A DNA stretch of 64,000 nucleotides from Maratus speciosus (GCA_963932465.1 OZ010788.1:674272484-674336483); one strand, 5' to 3'; shown: positions 21,873 through 35,928, numbered from the stretch's first letter. The notes: a model not told the origin generated them from the sequence alone. Numbers and translations are program-made.

Positions 21873-23980
21873 TTATCATCTTCCTTTCTTTCTTTTGTTA
21901 AACAAAACATGATTTGTTTTAAAATTTAACTTTTTTTTTGTTGTTATATAGTAAACATTTCTTAATGTCATCAGGCCAATTCTTGTTTTTTGTGAAAAAA
22001 AAATATTAAAGCTGTGTGAGATTTTTGTTACTAAAAACATTAAAATGAAAAAAAAAATCTAAAAAGGTCTTTCAAATTAAAGGTTAAAAAACCTGCATCC
22101 ATTGTTGCAAAATAGGCTGAGGATATAACGTTTACTGTGTGTACGCTACTTCATACTTGATATGTATTTTGATATATTTCTTGATACTTGATATATTTCT
22201 TTAATCTATAGATAGATCAATTCATGCTGGTGGCACCAAGATTGACCAGCAATTGATCAGTGTCACCAGTTATTCACTGTCGACGGCGATTGGCAATAAA
22301 AAATGCGAAAAAAATTGCTATAACCCCCCCCCCCCCCCCAAAAAAAAAAAAAAAAAGAGTTGCTGCAGCTCTGCGCATATATAGTTGCATTAGGACATAT
22401 TGTTTTACAAAAGTAACTTTAAACATACTTTGACTAATTGAATATATTTTAATTTTTAGAAAACTCGTTTTCTTAACTGCTATTTTTAAAGATTTAACTT
22501 AGTAAATATTTCTGGAAATCTCTCTCTTTCTCAAAGCTTGTTCTTTTATTTAACATAATATATATTTATGAAAAAAACTAAAAAAAGAGGAAAAACAGTG
22601 AAAATTTAGCATCATATATATCAGCTATCAATCCTTTTTTGTTGATATTAAAGCTTGTTAAAGATTAGAAACAACAGTTAGAAAAAGAAATAAAAAACAT
22701 CGAGAAGTAAGACTGCATGACAGAAATCAATTAACTATACTTACTTTCCCGAAGAACGTTTGTAACTGATTGAGCCATTGTGTTTTCCTTTTATTTTTGT
22801 ATTGCAGCAGAAAAAAGAAAGAAATATTTATTCACATTGTGATACTGTTCTCCTTTTAAGGAAATGAATATAAGCTGAATGGTAGTTTTGTTCATAAAGT
22901 TCAAAACCACTGACAGAACATTTGCATATAGCCACGCAGCAAGAAAAACACATAGTTATGGCATGAGATATTGAGATGGAAAAAAAAAAAAGTATGACAT
23001 GACATGACATCGCGGTGCTGCGCGTAACCTCCAACTAAATATGAAAAAGAACTAAGGATGAATTTCGAAACAATGCACGGCCTAAAAGTATAATTTGGAA
23101 GCTCTGGTGGAGTCCCTAGGACCATTCCAGAGTTGGAAGCACGAGGTTAAATATAATCTCCAGAAAAACGGGCGCATAAGGCATCCAATAATTTTTTGGT
23201 TGCCCTATACTTCGTTGTCACTTCACCGACTGGCGTAGGCAAAAAACGGAGAATGTGAAGGTAGTAGGGAACTAACAAGCACAGGAAAGCTATAGCATAA
23301 GGTAGCCAAGCCTATCTAACTCTAAAAACTTATAAAAAGCAAAGGGGGCCACATAGCTCACTAATAAAAAAAAGGATGCGACTACTATTTAAAAAGTCAC
23401 CACCGTCAATTATTTAGAGCCTTGAACTCGTGTATCAAAAAAAAAAAAAAAAATCAAAACACACAGCTACGTCAGACTGTCATGAAAAAGAAGAATGTGA
23501 ATGCATATTGAATGTGAGAAATAGCAAATAAAGAATTTTACGCATGTTTTGGAATTTGCACCACAGAAGTATCCAGAATTGAATTTCGGACTTTAGTCTG
23601 GTGCTCTTGTATATGCTGGTATAATCGGAAGCTGTTGACATTATGAAAATGAAATGAATCGGCTACGAGAAGGAAAATAACATTATGCATTATTAATTTT
23701 ATGCTGCTAATTGTTTTAGAAGAAACACATATTTGAATGGGGGTCTTGAATCTGGTCCTCTTCACAAAATATCGGAAATTTTACCATCCGATACGCAACG
23801 AACTATAGAAGAAAAGTGCATTGGTTCAACAGCAAAATGGTTGATGTCTATGCTATTTTATATTAAATATAAACTAATTTCTGATTATTCTGGTACTATC
23901 CAATAAAACAGAGCAACAAAACACCACCTTCAAATATTTAGAATCTTGAACTATAAGGCTCATTTATCAAAGTAAAAACC
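21873..23980. other. Spacer, no gene recognised
   Basis: AT-rich. Contains a C14/A18 homopolymer pair at about 22325-22356 and A runs at 22979 and 23438. A less AT-rich stretch at about 23030-23420 could be an old repeat but shows no family signature. Confidence 0.45.
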
Positions 23981-23984
23981 AAAC

Positions 23985-24890
23985 TAGTCGGATGTACCAT
24001 GTACCAATCCCAAAACTTTCATCTCATGCATGTTAATAATTTAAAATTCGCTATCACACAGTCAAAATTAAATGGCAATCTATGCCCATCATGAGGATTC
24101 TGAAGATATGGGACTCCGTGCATTAGTTCTTGAGATATGGCTACCGCTGATATCGTGTAAATCCAGCAAAATGCAGCCTAGCAGCTCCACCTATTTGATG
24201 CTTTACACCAAAACCACCAAGCAGCAACTTATGTCAACATCTAAAACTGAATCTGAAGTTTGGGGAAAATCCGTGCATTAGTGTTTGAGATAAAGCTATT
24301 GCAAAAATCGTGAAAATTCCAGAATAGCCACCTATTGGGCGAATAACACCAAAACCTAATCAGCAACCAAGTCATATCAACTGCTAACTAAATCTGAAGT
24401 TTGATGAAAATCCGTGCATTAGTCCTTGAGATAGAGCTATTGCGGAAATCGCATAAATCCTGCAAAATGCAGCATAGCAGCGCCACCTGTTGAGCGATTA
24501 ACGGCAAAATGTATAAAACGTTAATTTATGTCAAGGATTCACTGAATCTGAAGTTTTATGAAAATCCGTGCATTAGTTCTAGAGATTGAGCTATTGTAGA
24601 AATCGTGAAAAATTCTGCATAGCAGCGCCATTTGTTGAGCGATTTACACCAAAAACTAATCAGCACCTATTTATATCAGGTACTAACTGAATATAAATTT
24701 TTATTAAATTCCGTTCATTAGTTCGTGACATAGAGCGCCCACAAAATGTGTGTCACACACAGACAGACATTTTTTAAAAACATGATTTTAGGGTTCTCTG
24801 ACCCCTAAAACGTGCAAATTCGTCGAAAACCGGAATTCGAAATTTTTCATGAATCCAATATTTTCTTCTTGTAAAGATAGAAGAAAGTAA
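23985..24890 (+). mobile_element. HINE-like minisatellite element, copy A
   Basis: Starts near GTCGGATGTACCA...CCAAAACTTTC (about 23988-24022) and ends with a hairpin, TTTTCTTCTTGTAAAGATAGAAGAAAG (described in two arms: TTTCTTCT and AGAAGAAA, about 24862-24888). Between lie about 4.5 units of ~148 bp anchored by CCGTGCATTAGT (24116, 24271, 24412, 24566, 24711) and then CACACACAGACAGACA and CCCCTAAAACGTGCAAAT. Homologous to 34182-34957. The 69-aa frame across it is not a gene. Confidence 0.65.
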
Positions 24891-25539
24891 AAACAAATTA
24901 AGAAAGCCTCACAAGTTCTTGTCTTGGATTGAAAATAAGATTAATCGGCTACCAGTAAGAAAATAAAGTCATGAGTTCTTAAGAAATTAACTAGAAAGAA
25001 AACTAAGATATTAAAAAGAAAATACAGCTGAGAGATGTGTACTGTTCTGAAGAAAAAGAGAAAGTGGAAATTACTTCTGTGAGATATATTAATAATCTTC
25101 TACCGATTCATATTTATCACCCTTAGAATTAGACTGAATCGGGAAAAGTCTAGCACGTTTCACAACAGCTTTCATGCCATTTTGAGTTGATCTCTGAACT
25201 CATTTTTTTTTTAAAGCTGAGCAACTCTCTAGTGACGTCTCTGACAGCAGAAGGGGGAAGAGGGTCAGCTTGCGTAGGAACGGTCATTCAACACGAGTCA
25301 GAGATCTTTTACCTTTTTCTTCTGTATCTGCTCGTATTATGAGAAGCCAATTTCATCCATTTTAATGGTCTCAAGAATAAAGAAGATTATGGAAATCTAT
25401 AAAGAAGAAAAAGACGATTTTATATTTTCAATTTTAAAAGGAATTACTTTTCTGAACATACTTACAAAAATAGAAGAAAAGGAAAGAAAGAAAAGAAAGC
25501 GAGAGATAAAGAGATATAAAGATTTCCAAAAATTAACTC

Positions 25540-25587
<48 letters not shown>

Positions 25588-25960
25588 ACATTTATAGAGC
25601 AACTTAAAATCAATGTATTTTATTATCAAAAAATAATAATACATATCATAGAGTATAAATTAAAAAAGGGTAGTTAAAACAATGATTTAATTCAAAATGA
25701 ATTTTCAGTGACTATTGAAAGTAGAATTTCTGATCATCTCAAAATGTATTCCGTTTTCAAAATTTATCTGTTGTAATATCCCACGTTTAGGGAAATAATT
25801 TTATAAAGATTTAATATGGTATACAACCACTACTTTTAAGATCTGAAATGTTAGAAAGTGTCTTATTTTTATTTTATTTTTTTTTAATCATTAAATAAGA
25901 TTAAAATTTTACATGTAAATTACTTTAAGATTTAATTCCAAACATAGTATTTTTTTTAAA

Positions 25961-26219
25961 CCCTTATGTCAATAACCAAAATGTGCCATTAGCTCCAATG
26001 ACCAGGGTACCCTGGTACCTGCTGCGATTTTAACATGCCCGCGCCCTAAATTCTATTTAAAATACCCCTATTTCGTAGAATGTAACAGCAACGCCCTTGG
26101 AGATGGGGAGTTGGGGAAACTAGGCTTAAATTCATTTTAGTTTCTTTTGATATTAACATCCTGAAATCGGAAGGAAAAGAACATAAAGGTACCCAGGTAC
26201 CCGGTCATTGACGTAAGGG
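25961..26219. mobile_element. TTAA-type MITE within duplication copy 1
   Basis: 259 bases, TIRs CCCTTATGTCAATAACC and GGTCATTGACGTAAGGG with GGTACCC motifs inside both ends. Flanks are TAAA/TTTT, a decayed TTAA. The orthologous copy at 31119-31375 still has TTAA on its left, so it predates the duplication. Confidence 0.72.
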
Positions 26220-27337
26220 TTTTAATAATGATATGAAAATGCATTCTGTGATCCCTTTTTTTATTTCTAAAATTACTTAAAATTAAATTGTAGCATGTTT
26301 CTCAAATTTTGTTAGCTCGACGATAAGGAATATTTTTCTATCTTTACAAATTTCTAATTTTGAAAACCATCTCAGAATATGCACCTACTATATGAAATAT
26401 GATCCAAGCAAAAAAAAAAAAAAAAAAAAATAGTGTAATTTTTTTTTTAAAATTGTAAATCAGATGCCATGTATTTATGTATGTAGGAGTACTTTCCATA
26501 ATTATTTATAGGTTAAACAAATACGTAAAAGAATAAATGAAAAAACAAATTTCAAATTCAGACGTATCTAAAAAATTGAAAGAAATATCGTTACGTTTCT
26601 CTTGTTGGACTCTTCAAATGTAATTTTTTTGTTAAAAATCTCGCAATTAATTTCTGTGACTGACATTTTAAAATATACTCGTAAAAACAGCAGCTTCAGT
26701 AAAAACAGATCGTTCGTGAATTAATGTTATGAAAAATAGCAGTTATCTTATTTATATTAAGATATACATATATTATATAAGCTATATTTAAATACATTTA
26801 ACTGTTTTTTTTTTTTGTTGTTGTTGTTTGTTCGTTTGTTTTTTTGTTTTTTTTAAATAATGTTACAGAATTGACTGCCCCTTTGTTAAAAGTATAAAAT
26901 TTGTTTGAACAAAAAAGTGTTAATAATAATTCATTTGAAATTTATATCAGAAATCAAAATATACAAAATTATTTAAACATTTTATATTGTTCAAATGTAA
27001 GATTAGCAGTTAATTTCTGTGATTTTTTTATGTACCTCGTAAGTTTTTGAAATGTGGTTTTCTGGCGGTTTAGGGAAAAAAAAAAAGTCAAAATAGAAGT
27101 TAAATCTCATAATAATGTGGAAGACTTTCTCCGACGAAATGGCCCAATTTTAACTGACCATCATTCTTTTTATTATATTCCGTATCATCTGCATTTTAAC
27201 TTTAGAGAAATATGAATTGCACCTTTCAAAAACATTGATCCTACCCTTTTAAACGTATTGATTAAAAAAGACATGTGTGTAGCCATGAGGTTTTGGCGGA
27301 GAAATTAAAAATTGAATCTTCAAATACTATTGTTAAC

Positions 27338-27377
<40 letters not shown>

Positions 27378-28410
27378 CTGAATTCGATTTAATTCAATTT
27401 AGTTTATTGAAACATGTCTGTGCGTAAAAGACTGAGGTGAGTTAATAGCCTGTCGCTCTTAAGTTTGTCCAAATCTGTGGATGATTGTCCCAAAAACTTT
27501 ATTTTATTGATTAATTTCCGGTATACCACAACATATGTAATACTTGATTAATTTATAGTATATCACAATAGATTTAACGATTAATTCCCGGCATACCAAC
27601 ACAGATTTAATACTTTTCTGGTAGTCAATATTTTTCTTTTGCGATGTAAATAAAAGTCTAACTTTGCATGGGTAATCCCTGTCAATGTGTATTGCATATG
27701 TTAGCTTAAGCACACAGTAAAAAAATTATTAAATTCATGCAAATAAATGTATTGCTTAGAATAAGAAATACGAAAAAAGAATGCATTTAAAACTAGACTA
27801 GGATGAAATAAAGTTCCTTTAGCCTTACATGATTTTGATTACAAAAACATTAAGTGAAAATAATACGATTAGTGGAAGAAATGGGTTACTTAGAAAAGTA
27901 GTCTAACTTGATGCAAATGCCACTATTACTAATCATTTATTAGAAAAAAAAATATTACAAAATAATTAACGAAGCATTATTAATCACGGAAAATGTTGTT
28001 TGGAAAGAAAATGAAACGATTTTAAATGTTTAAATACCCTGACTCAACCTGGTTTCAGAGTCAAATATTTACTGAATCAGTTTCGGTTTCACTTAGACCT
28101 GCAAATTATTGCTTGCAGGCATCTGAATATAATACAGGCACGTTCAAATTAGCAAAGAATTTTCATTTATCAGCTTAGGTCAACCGATATTTTCATTTTT
28201 TTTCCACTAAAATACCTCGTGTCCCTAAACATCCATCAAACGTTAAATTTCTGACAGCAAAAGTGATTCATTTTCATTCTTTACACTAGCATATTTTGTT
28301 TATACAGAAAATTCTTACTTATTCATAATGTATTTCACAGAATGAGAATATCTACCTTATTTAAATTTACAGTACTGTTGACAAATAAATAATCTAATAA
28401 ATAAAGGTAA

Positions 28411-28950
28411 TAATTTTAATTAAATTTAAAAAATAAAAAAACCGGACTGGATAAAAAGCGAACTAATTAATCATTTCTCATCAATGTGAAACTATTTTTT
28501 TTATTTACTTATATTGGTGATTTTTAAGTTGCGTTTAATGGTTAGTTCCTATCTATAAACACTGTTTTGATAAGGCCTATAGATGTCTATGATGGTTAGA
28601 GTTGCAGTAAAGCTAGAGATCCTACCTACACAATATTTAAACGGAGCTTCTGACTATAAAATAGTCAATGAAACATCGTCTTCATTTTGAAAGACCTATC
28701 CAATGATAGGCCACTCAATAGGGTGCGTAAATTTTTTTCGTCTCTACCGCCATTTTGTATTTTACGGACGCCATTTTGAATTTATAAAAACAAAACCTAT
28801 CCTATAACCATCGGACGGTTAAGACGGATCGATAGAGATCTCATTCATTAAAATCCATCCAGCCGTCGGGATGTTTCGAGGGTATAAATAAATATGCATA
28901 CCCAGATACGCGTGAAACACATAACCCTTCTTTTCAGTCGGGTAAAAAGC
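28411..28950 (-). mobile_element. CCGACTG-ended repeat, present only in copy 1
   Basis: About 540 bases between AGGTAA and TAATTAAAGG, absent from the matching site in copy 2 (about 35517-35530). A reverse-complement relative sits at 42377-42951. Ends carry ACCGGACTGG and CAGTCGGGTAAAAAG; the body holds two ACGCCATTTTG-type boxes (28738-28780) and CTCGAAACA-like phrases. Class unknown. Confidence 0.7.
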
Positions 28951-29527
28951 TAATTAAAGGAATCACTATCCATTTATGTGCACATGAGTCTAGAAAGGCT
29001 AGTTTACTCATTTTGTATGTTTAAAATTACACACTCTGTATCTCAGAAGTTCAATTTTTCGGTACCATTTTTTAACTTCTTGTTATTTTATATTTCATAT
29101 AAAATTTGTAACTTTGAGGTAAATTTCCCCATTAATTAGATTAGCTGCTCTTTTTTTCTCTCGTTTCTCGCCAAACCCCCTTTCAATTCTTTATTGACCA
29201 CGTAATCTTAACGGCGATCATCAGCGAGGGGAAAAGTTAGTTTGGAAATTTCACACTTAGTTTGTTTTTTCATCAAGCTATCTGTTATAGATATGAAAAG
29301 ACCAAGGTTGCCTTTAAAGATGCCTTTTGTTTCTAGATGTTAAGAAACAAAACTACGAACGTATTTTATTGGCTTGCTACAGTACTCCCAGATTTCCGGT
29401 CTGTGATGCCTCTAATCAGAGTCTTTGTTTTATCTGTTAATAATGTAGAGAATTCACCGGTGGAAAATCAATCTTAATTTAGAGACTAGTTACCTTACGT
29501 GATCCATTAAATTTCACTTTTAAAGCT

Positions 29528-30703
29528 AAGAATCTATAATAATAAGGAAAGAAGTTTGTGTGTGAGTGAGTGTGTCGACGGTGTTCTGAAGGGACCACTG
29601 CACGCAGAGCTACAAAATTTGGGGAAAAGGTACGTCTGTGTATGAAGTTTTGCACCTCGAAGCCCGATTTTCGATTTTTTGATTGGATTTTTTTTTATTT
29701 AATTTTTTATGCGATTTTTAGCGCTTTTTTAAATTTTGAGGCGATTTTTCACATTAGTGAAAAGAATACGGTTTCTTTCTTTTAATCCAATGTAGTAAAT
29801 TTTGTTCTCTTTTCAAAAAAATTTATTTGGAATTCGTACAGCGATTTTTGAATTTTTAGCGCATTTTTTATGCGATTACGGAACAGTAGTTAATGCGTCT
29901 TCATACCTATAAGAGGTGTTACCGTAGGGGGGACATAGTTCTGTCGCCAAATACCGCCAAGTTTGTCGCCAACTTGGCGATATATCGCCAAATTTGGCGA
30001 CCAAAGTTAGTCGCCAAAAGTGACGCCAACTTGGCGATATCTCTAATATTTCTCTAAAATCCCATAGACTTCCATTGTAAACCAATAGTGATTACTTGCT
30101 TACGGAAAATCAACAAATTGAGATATTTTAAAGCAACAAAAACTAATATTAACTTAAGGGGTTATATTAATTATATTTAAAGGAATCCAGGTAAATAAAA
30201 TTATGAATAAAAGTAACATCCAACAATGCTTAGCATGCTTTCCAAAACATAAATTTCAAAAGAGCCCGCTGGTCAAAGGAATTAGATTTGAAACTTTTAT
30301 CCAATTATAGCAAATTTTGACTTTCGTGATTTTTGAACTTTTTGTGATTTTAATTCGATTTTAATGTTTCTTCGCGATCTGCTGCAATTTTTCGACATTC
30401 CATTTTTGAACTATAATACTAAAGTAATTTCTGCCCTCATTTCAATAAGGTTTATTCGGGTTTCGTATAGCAATTTTTGAATTTTCCCGGAATTTTGTAT
30501 GTGATTTTTAGTGTATTTTAGCGATTTCCTACCATTTTTCCACATCAGTGAAAGGAATCAACTTTTAATCTTCGAACACAATGTATAATTTTTTTTTCTC
30601 TCTTTTCGAAATTTGTGCAGCGATTTAAATTTTTTTCGCGATATCTTATTGTGATTTTCAAAGCTTTTTCACAATTTCGCAAGCCTTTACAATTTTCTTG
30701 TTT
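29528..30703 (+). repeat. Inter-duplication element with GCGATTTTT repeats and TCGCCAA palindromes
   Basis: Begins TCTATAATAATAAGGAAAG followed by a GTGTGTGAG stretch, a start resembling other arthropod repeats of Helitron type. Two ~140-base direct repeats (about 29715-29860 and 30505-30635) share GTGATTTTTAG, CACATCAGTGAAA and GTGCAGCGATTT. Between them, 29943-30045 holds at least six TCGCCAA/TTGGCGA boxes, several as perfect palindromes (TCGCCAACTTGGCGA). No gene. Confidence 0.5.
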
Positions 30704-31118
30704 ATCTGCTCGTATTATCAGAAGCCAATTTTATCAATTTTAACGGTCTCAAGAATAAAGAATCAAATATTTAAAATATATATAAAGAAGAAAAAGAAGA
30801 TTTTATGTTTTCAATTGTAAAAGGAATGACTTTTCTGAACATGCTTAAAAAAAATAGAAAAAATAGGAAAGAAAGCGAGAGAAAAAGAGAGATATGAAGA
30901 TAACCAAAAATTAACTTAATTATTCTCAGTTTTTTTATAATTACAATTATTGAGCAACTTAAAATCAATGTCTTGTATTTTCAAAAAATAATAATGAATA
31001 TCATAAAGTATAAATTTAAAAAGGGTAGCTAAAATAATGATTTAATTCAAAAATTTTATAAACAAAATGAATTTTCAGTGACTGTTTAAGATTTAATTCC
31101 AAATATAGTATTTTTTAA

Positions 31119-31375
31119 CCCTTATATCAATAACCAAAATGTGTCCTTGTCTCCAGTGACCAGGGTACCCGGATACCTGCTGTGATTTTAAATACCCATG
31201 CCCTAAACTCTATTTAGAACACCCCTATTTCATAAAATGTAACAGCAATCCTTTGGAGAAGAGGAGTTGGGGAAACTAGACCTAAATTCATTTTAGTTTC
31301 TTTTCATATGAACATTCTGAAATCGGAATGAAAAGAGCATAGAGTTACCCGGGTACCCGGTCATTGACATAAGGG
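31119..31375. mobile_element. TTAA-type MITE within duplication copy 2
   Basis: Counterpart of 25961-26219: TTAA at 31115-31118, left end CCCTTATATCAATAACC, right end GGTCATTGACATAAGGG. Confidence 0.75.
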
Positions 31376-32203
31376 TTTCAATAATATTATGAAAAATTAT
31401 TCTGTTATAATTTTCTTATTTCTAAAATTACTTAAAATTAAATTATAGCATGTTTTTAAATTTTGTTAGCTCGACGATAAAGAATATTTTCCTATCTTTA
31501 TAAATTTCTAATTTCGAAAAACATCTTAGAATATATACTATACATAAAATATGGTTATTCCAAGGAAGGAAAACAATAGTGTCGCTTTTTTTTTTTTTTT
31601 TTTTTTTTTAATTGTAAATTAGATGCCGTGTTTTTATGTAGTAGGAGTACTTTCCATAATTATTTATAGGTTAAACAAATACGTAAAAGAATAAATGAAA
31701 AAATTTAGAAATAATTTGATAACTAAACAAATTTCAAATTCAGATTTATCTAAAAAAATAATATGAAAGAGGAATCTTCATTTTTTTGTTAAAAATCGCT
31801 TAATCCTTTTTTTTTTTACATTTCTGTGACTGATATTTTAAAATATAAAAACACCAGCTTCTGTAAAAGCAGATCGTTAGTGAATTGATATTATGAAAAA
31901 TAGCAGTTATCATTATTAAATTCTATAAGCTATATTCAAATACATTTAACATTTTTTTTTTTTTTTTTATTATTATTATTGAAAATGATGTTACAGAATC
32001 GACTGACCCTTTGATAAAAGTATAAAATTTGTTTGAACAAAAAAGTATTAAAAAATAATAATACATTTCAAATTTATATTAAAAATCAAAATATACAAAA
32101 TTACTTAAACTTTTTATATTGTTTATATGTAAGAATAGCAGTTAATTTCTGTGATTTTTTTATGTATCTCATAAGTTTTTGAAATGTACTTTTCTAGCGG
32201 TTT

Positions 32204-32253
<50 letters not shown>

Positions 32254-32706
32254 TCAAAATAGAACTTAAATCTCATAATAATGTGGAAGACTTTTTCCGA
32301 CGAAGTGGCCCTATTTTAACTAACCAACTTTCTTTTTATTATATTTTTTGTCATCCCTATAACTTTAGAGAAATATGAATTACACCTTTCAAAAAGATTG
32401 ACCCTACCCTTTTAAATGCATTGATTAAAAAAGACATGTGTGTAGCCATGATGTTTTGGCTGAGAAATTAAAAATGTATTTTCCAATTTTTTGTTTGTGG
32501 GTAAAAAATTATAGGCTGTTGTCGACTATTTGAACAAGAAAAAAAAAAATCCGAATTCGATTTAATTCATTTTAATTTAATCAATCATGTCTGGGCGTAA
32601 AAGATTGAGGTGAGTTAATAGCATGTCGCTCTTAAGTTTGTCCAAATCTGTCGATGATTGTCCCAAAAATTTTGTTTTATTGATTAATTTTCCGGTATAT
32701 CACAAC

Positions 32707-33819
32707 TAGAGATCTGCACGGGCCGGGCTCGGGCTGATTTTCATTCACGGCATTCGGGCCGCGTCGAGACTGGGTCGTACTTTTTTCTGAAATCTCGGGT
32801 CGGCTGGGCCAGCCCTAACTTTTTTTTCTGTGCAGAGCCGGGACTGGTTTCATTCCTAGTCTTCACTGCCCAAAATTTTCAGTCCTAGTTTTGACCCAGC
32901 CCGTATAAAAATTATTGTCTCAGCGTGGGCTGGTCTATGGAAAAGTGCCCTGTTTCTAAAATTTTTGAAAAAAGGCCTGGCCCAAAAATTTTTGAAAAAA
33001 AAAAAACTGCATACATTTTTAAATCGCCATTATTCTACACTTAAACATTAAAATTTATTTTTTTAAAGAATAGTAGTTTTTTACGCTTTTTAAAATATAG
33101 CTAGATAAAAATATAGTAAAAAATGTGAAAAATAACCTGCCTATGACGGAATCCTGTTTTAAACTGAAAAATGTGTTTATCCATGCAAAATTCATATACT
33201 AATACGTAAGAAAAGAATGCATAACACATTTATACTTGCTAAGAAGGGAACTTGTCTATAACACATTTTTTTTTCTTTTCTATGCAATTCCGTCTTAGAA
33301 GATTTTATTGTATAGCATTTTTCAGATATTTAACACTTCAATACTTGGAATATGTATTAACAATATTAATGAAAACTGAAACATTTACATACAAGAAATA
33401 GAGATTCATAAAAAAAAAAAAAAAGAAAAGGAAAAAGAAAGAAAGAATATCGCAGCCTGCGGCACTTCTATAAAACTGAAGATTATAAACATGAAAATAA
33501 AAGTTAAGATAAATATTTTTGGTCAGAACTCCTCATACGAGACAAATTTTTAACCAAATCGACGTAAAAATCAATTTTTTGTAGAAATTCCCTCGGGCTG
33601 GGCCTTGATCGGGATGAGATTTTAAATTTTTCCGGGCCGGGCTGGGCTCAGACCGAACTTTTACGTTTTTTACCGGACTGGGACATTATTTTTTTCCTAT
33701 GGGCCGGGCAGGGCTCGGCAGAACTTTTAATTTTTGTATCGGGCCGAGCCGGGGCTAATTTTTTTTCTATGAGTCGGGCCGTTCCCGGGCCTGGAAATTT
33801 CGGCCCGTGCAGACGTCTA
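32707..33819. mobile_element. Non-autonomous hAT element, GC-rich CGGGCC family, copy 2
   Basis: 1113 bases, TIRs TAGAGATCTGCACGGGCC and, reversed, TAGACGTCTGCACGGGCC. Flanks ATCACAAC and ACTACAAC are a slightly decayed 8-bp duplication, and the paralogous site in copy 1 (about 27530-27540, CCACAACAT) is empty, so the insertion is confirmed. Homologous along its length to 15688-16657. Confidence 0.92.
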
Positions 33820-34181
33820 ACTACAACATATTTAATACTTGATTAATTCCCGGTATATCACAAAAGACTTAATGATTAATTCCCGGTATACCACAATAGA
33901 TTGAATACTTTTTCTGATAGTCAATATTTTTCTTTTGTGATGTAAATAAAAGTCTAACTTTGCATGGGTAATGCCTAGCAGAGGGTATTGTATATGTTAG
34001 CTTAAGCACAGAGTAAAAAAAAAATTATTAAATTCATACAAATGAGAGATACTTAGAATAAGAAATACGAAAAAAGAATGTTTTTAAAACTAGACTAGGA
34101 TGAAATAAAGTTTCTTTATATCTCCACAACTTTCAATGTAAAGTTCTGCCTTTCATGATTTTGATTATAAAGACCTTAAGT

Positions 34182-34957
34182 AACTGGTATGTTGTGGCCA
34201 TCACAAAACTTTCTTCTATATAAATCACGTCAATTAACTTATTTAAAAGAAATTACACCAATTTACAAGAAATTATACCAATTCATATCAAAGTATACCT
34301 GAATTTGAAGTTTGATGAAAATTCGTGCATTAGTTCTTGAGATAGAGCTATAGTGGAAATTCTGAAAAATTCAGCATAGCAGCGCCACCTGTTAGCGATT
34401 TGCACCAAAACATAATCAATAGTAATTCATATCAAAGTATACCTGAATCTGAAGTTTGTCGAAAACCCCAGCATTAGTTCTTGAGATGAGCTATTTCGGA
34501 AATCGCAAAAAAAAAATGCAGCATAGCAGCACCACCTGCTGAGCGATTTGCACCAAAATATACAAAACTTCAATTCTTGTCAAGGACTAATTGAATCTGA
34601 AGGTTGATGAAAATCCGTGCATTAGTTCTGGAGCTATTGTGGAAATCGTGAAAAATGCTACATAGCAGCGCCACCTGTTGAGCGATTTACACCCAAAACT
34701 AATCAGCACCCATTTATATGAGGGACTAACTGAATATAAGTTTTTATTAAATTCCGTCCATTAGATCTTGAGAGAGAGCGCCCACAAAATTTGTGTCACA
34801 CACAGACAGAGACACACTCAGAGACTCACAGACAGACATTTTGTAAAAACAAGTTTGTCGGGTTTTCTGACCACTAAAACTTGTAAATCCGTCGAAAACC
34901 GTAATTCGAAAATTTTCTTTAATCCAATACTTTCTTCTTGTAAAGATAGAAGAAAGT
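34182..34957 (+). mobile_element. HINE-like minisatellite element, copy B
   Basis: Starts AACTGGTATGTTGTGGCC with AAAACTTTCTTCTAT just inside, has four ~147-bp units (CATTAGTTCTTGAGAT anchor near 34327, 34472, 34620, 34760), CACACACAGACAGAG and ends with the hairpin arms CTTTCTTCT / AGAAGAAAG. The empty site in copy 1 (about 27847-27856, TTAAGTGAAAATAAT) shows no target duplication, as expected for Helitron/Helentron transposition. Confidence 0.72.
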
Positions 34958-35928
34958 AAAAATAATACGATTATTAGAAGAAATGAGTTGATTCGAAAAG
35001 TAGTCTAACTTGATGCAAATAACACTAATACTAATCATTTATTAAAAAATACTATTAGAAAATAATTAACGAAGCATTATTAATCACGAGTAATTTTGTT
35101 TGGAAAGAAAATGAAACAATTTTAAATGTTTAAATACTCTGACTCAACCTGGTTTCAGAGTCCAATATTTACTGAATCACAGTTTCGGTTTCACTTAGAC
35201 CTGCAAATTAATCCTTGCAGGCATCTGAATATAATACAGACACGTTCAAATTAGCAAAGAGTTTTCATTTAGTACTAGGTCAATCACGTTTACTAAACGT
35301 TTTCATGTATTTCCACTAAAATACTTACTGTCCCTATACATCCATTCAAAATTAAATTTCTGACTGCAAAAGTCATCCATTTTCATTCTTTATACTATCA
35401 TACTTTGTTAATTTGGAAAATTCTTACTTATCCATAATGGTTTTCACAGAATGAGAATATCTACCTTATTTAAATTTACAATACTCTTGACAAATAAATA
35501 ATTGAATAAATTTAGGTAAAACGCTTATTAAAGGAATCACTATCCATTTATGTGCACAGTTGACTCATTTTGTATGTTTAAAACTACATACTCTATATCG
35601 CAGAAGTTCAGTCTTTCAGTACCATTTTTGAAATTCTTGTTATTTTATACTTCATATAAAATTTGAGGCAAATTTTCTCATTAATTAGATTAGCTGCCTT
35701 TTTTTCTCTCGTGTCTCGCCAAACCCTCTTTCAATTCTTTATTGACTACATGATCTTAGCGGCGATCATGAACGAGGGGAAAAGTTAGTTTTGAAATTTC
35801 ACACTTAGTTTGTTTTTTCATCAAGCTATCTGATATAGACATAAAAAGACTAAGGTTGCCTTTAAAGATACCTTTTGTTTCGAGATGTTAAGAAACAAAA
35901 TCTACGAACATATTTTATTGGCTTGCTA

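Larger units (their letters stand above)
25325..29527 (+). repeat. Segmental duplication, copy 1 (4.2 kb)
   Basis: Direct, diverged match to 30704-36498, running from TATCTGCTCGTATTATGAG to the CCATTAAATTTCACTTTTAAAGC end. Shared landmarks include the TTAA MITE, GGTTAAACAAATACGTAAAAG and CACTTTAGTTTGTTTTTTCATC-type phrases. It lacks three insertions present in copy 2 and has one (28411-28950) that copy 2 lacks. Contains long homopolymers (T ~40 at 25541-25580, A ~33 at 27342-27374). No gene. Confidence 0.92.

Noticed and set aside
25462..25644. Poly-lysine frame
   Set aside because: Encoded by a homopolymer run.
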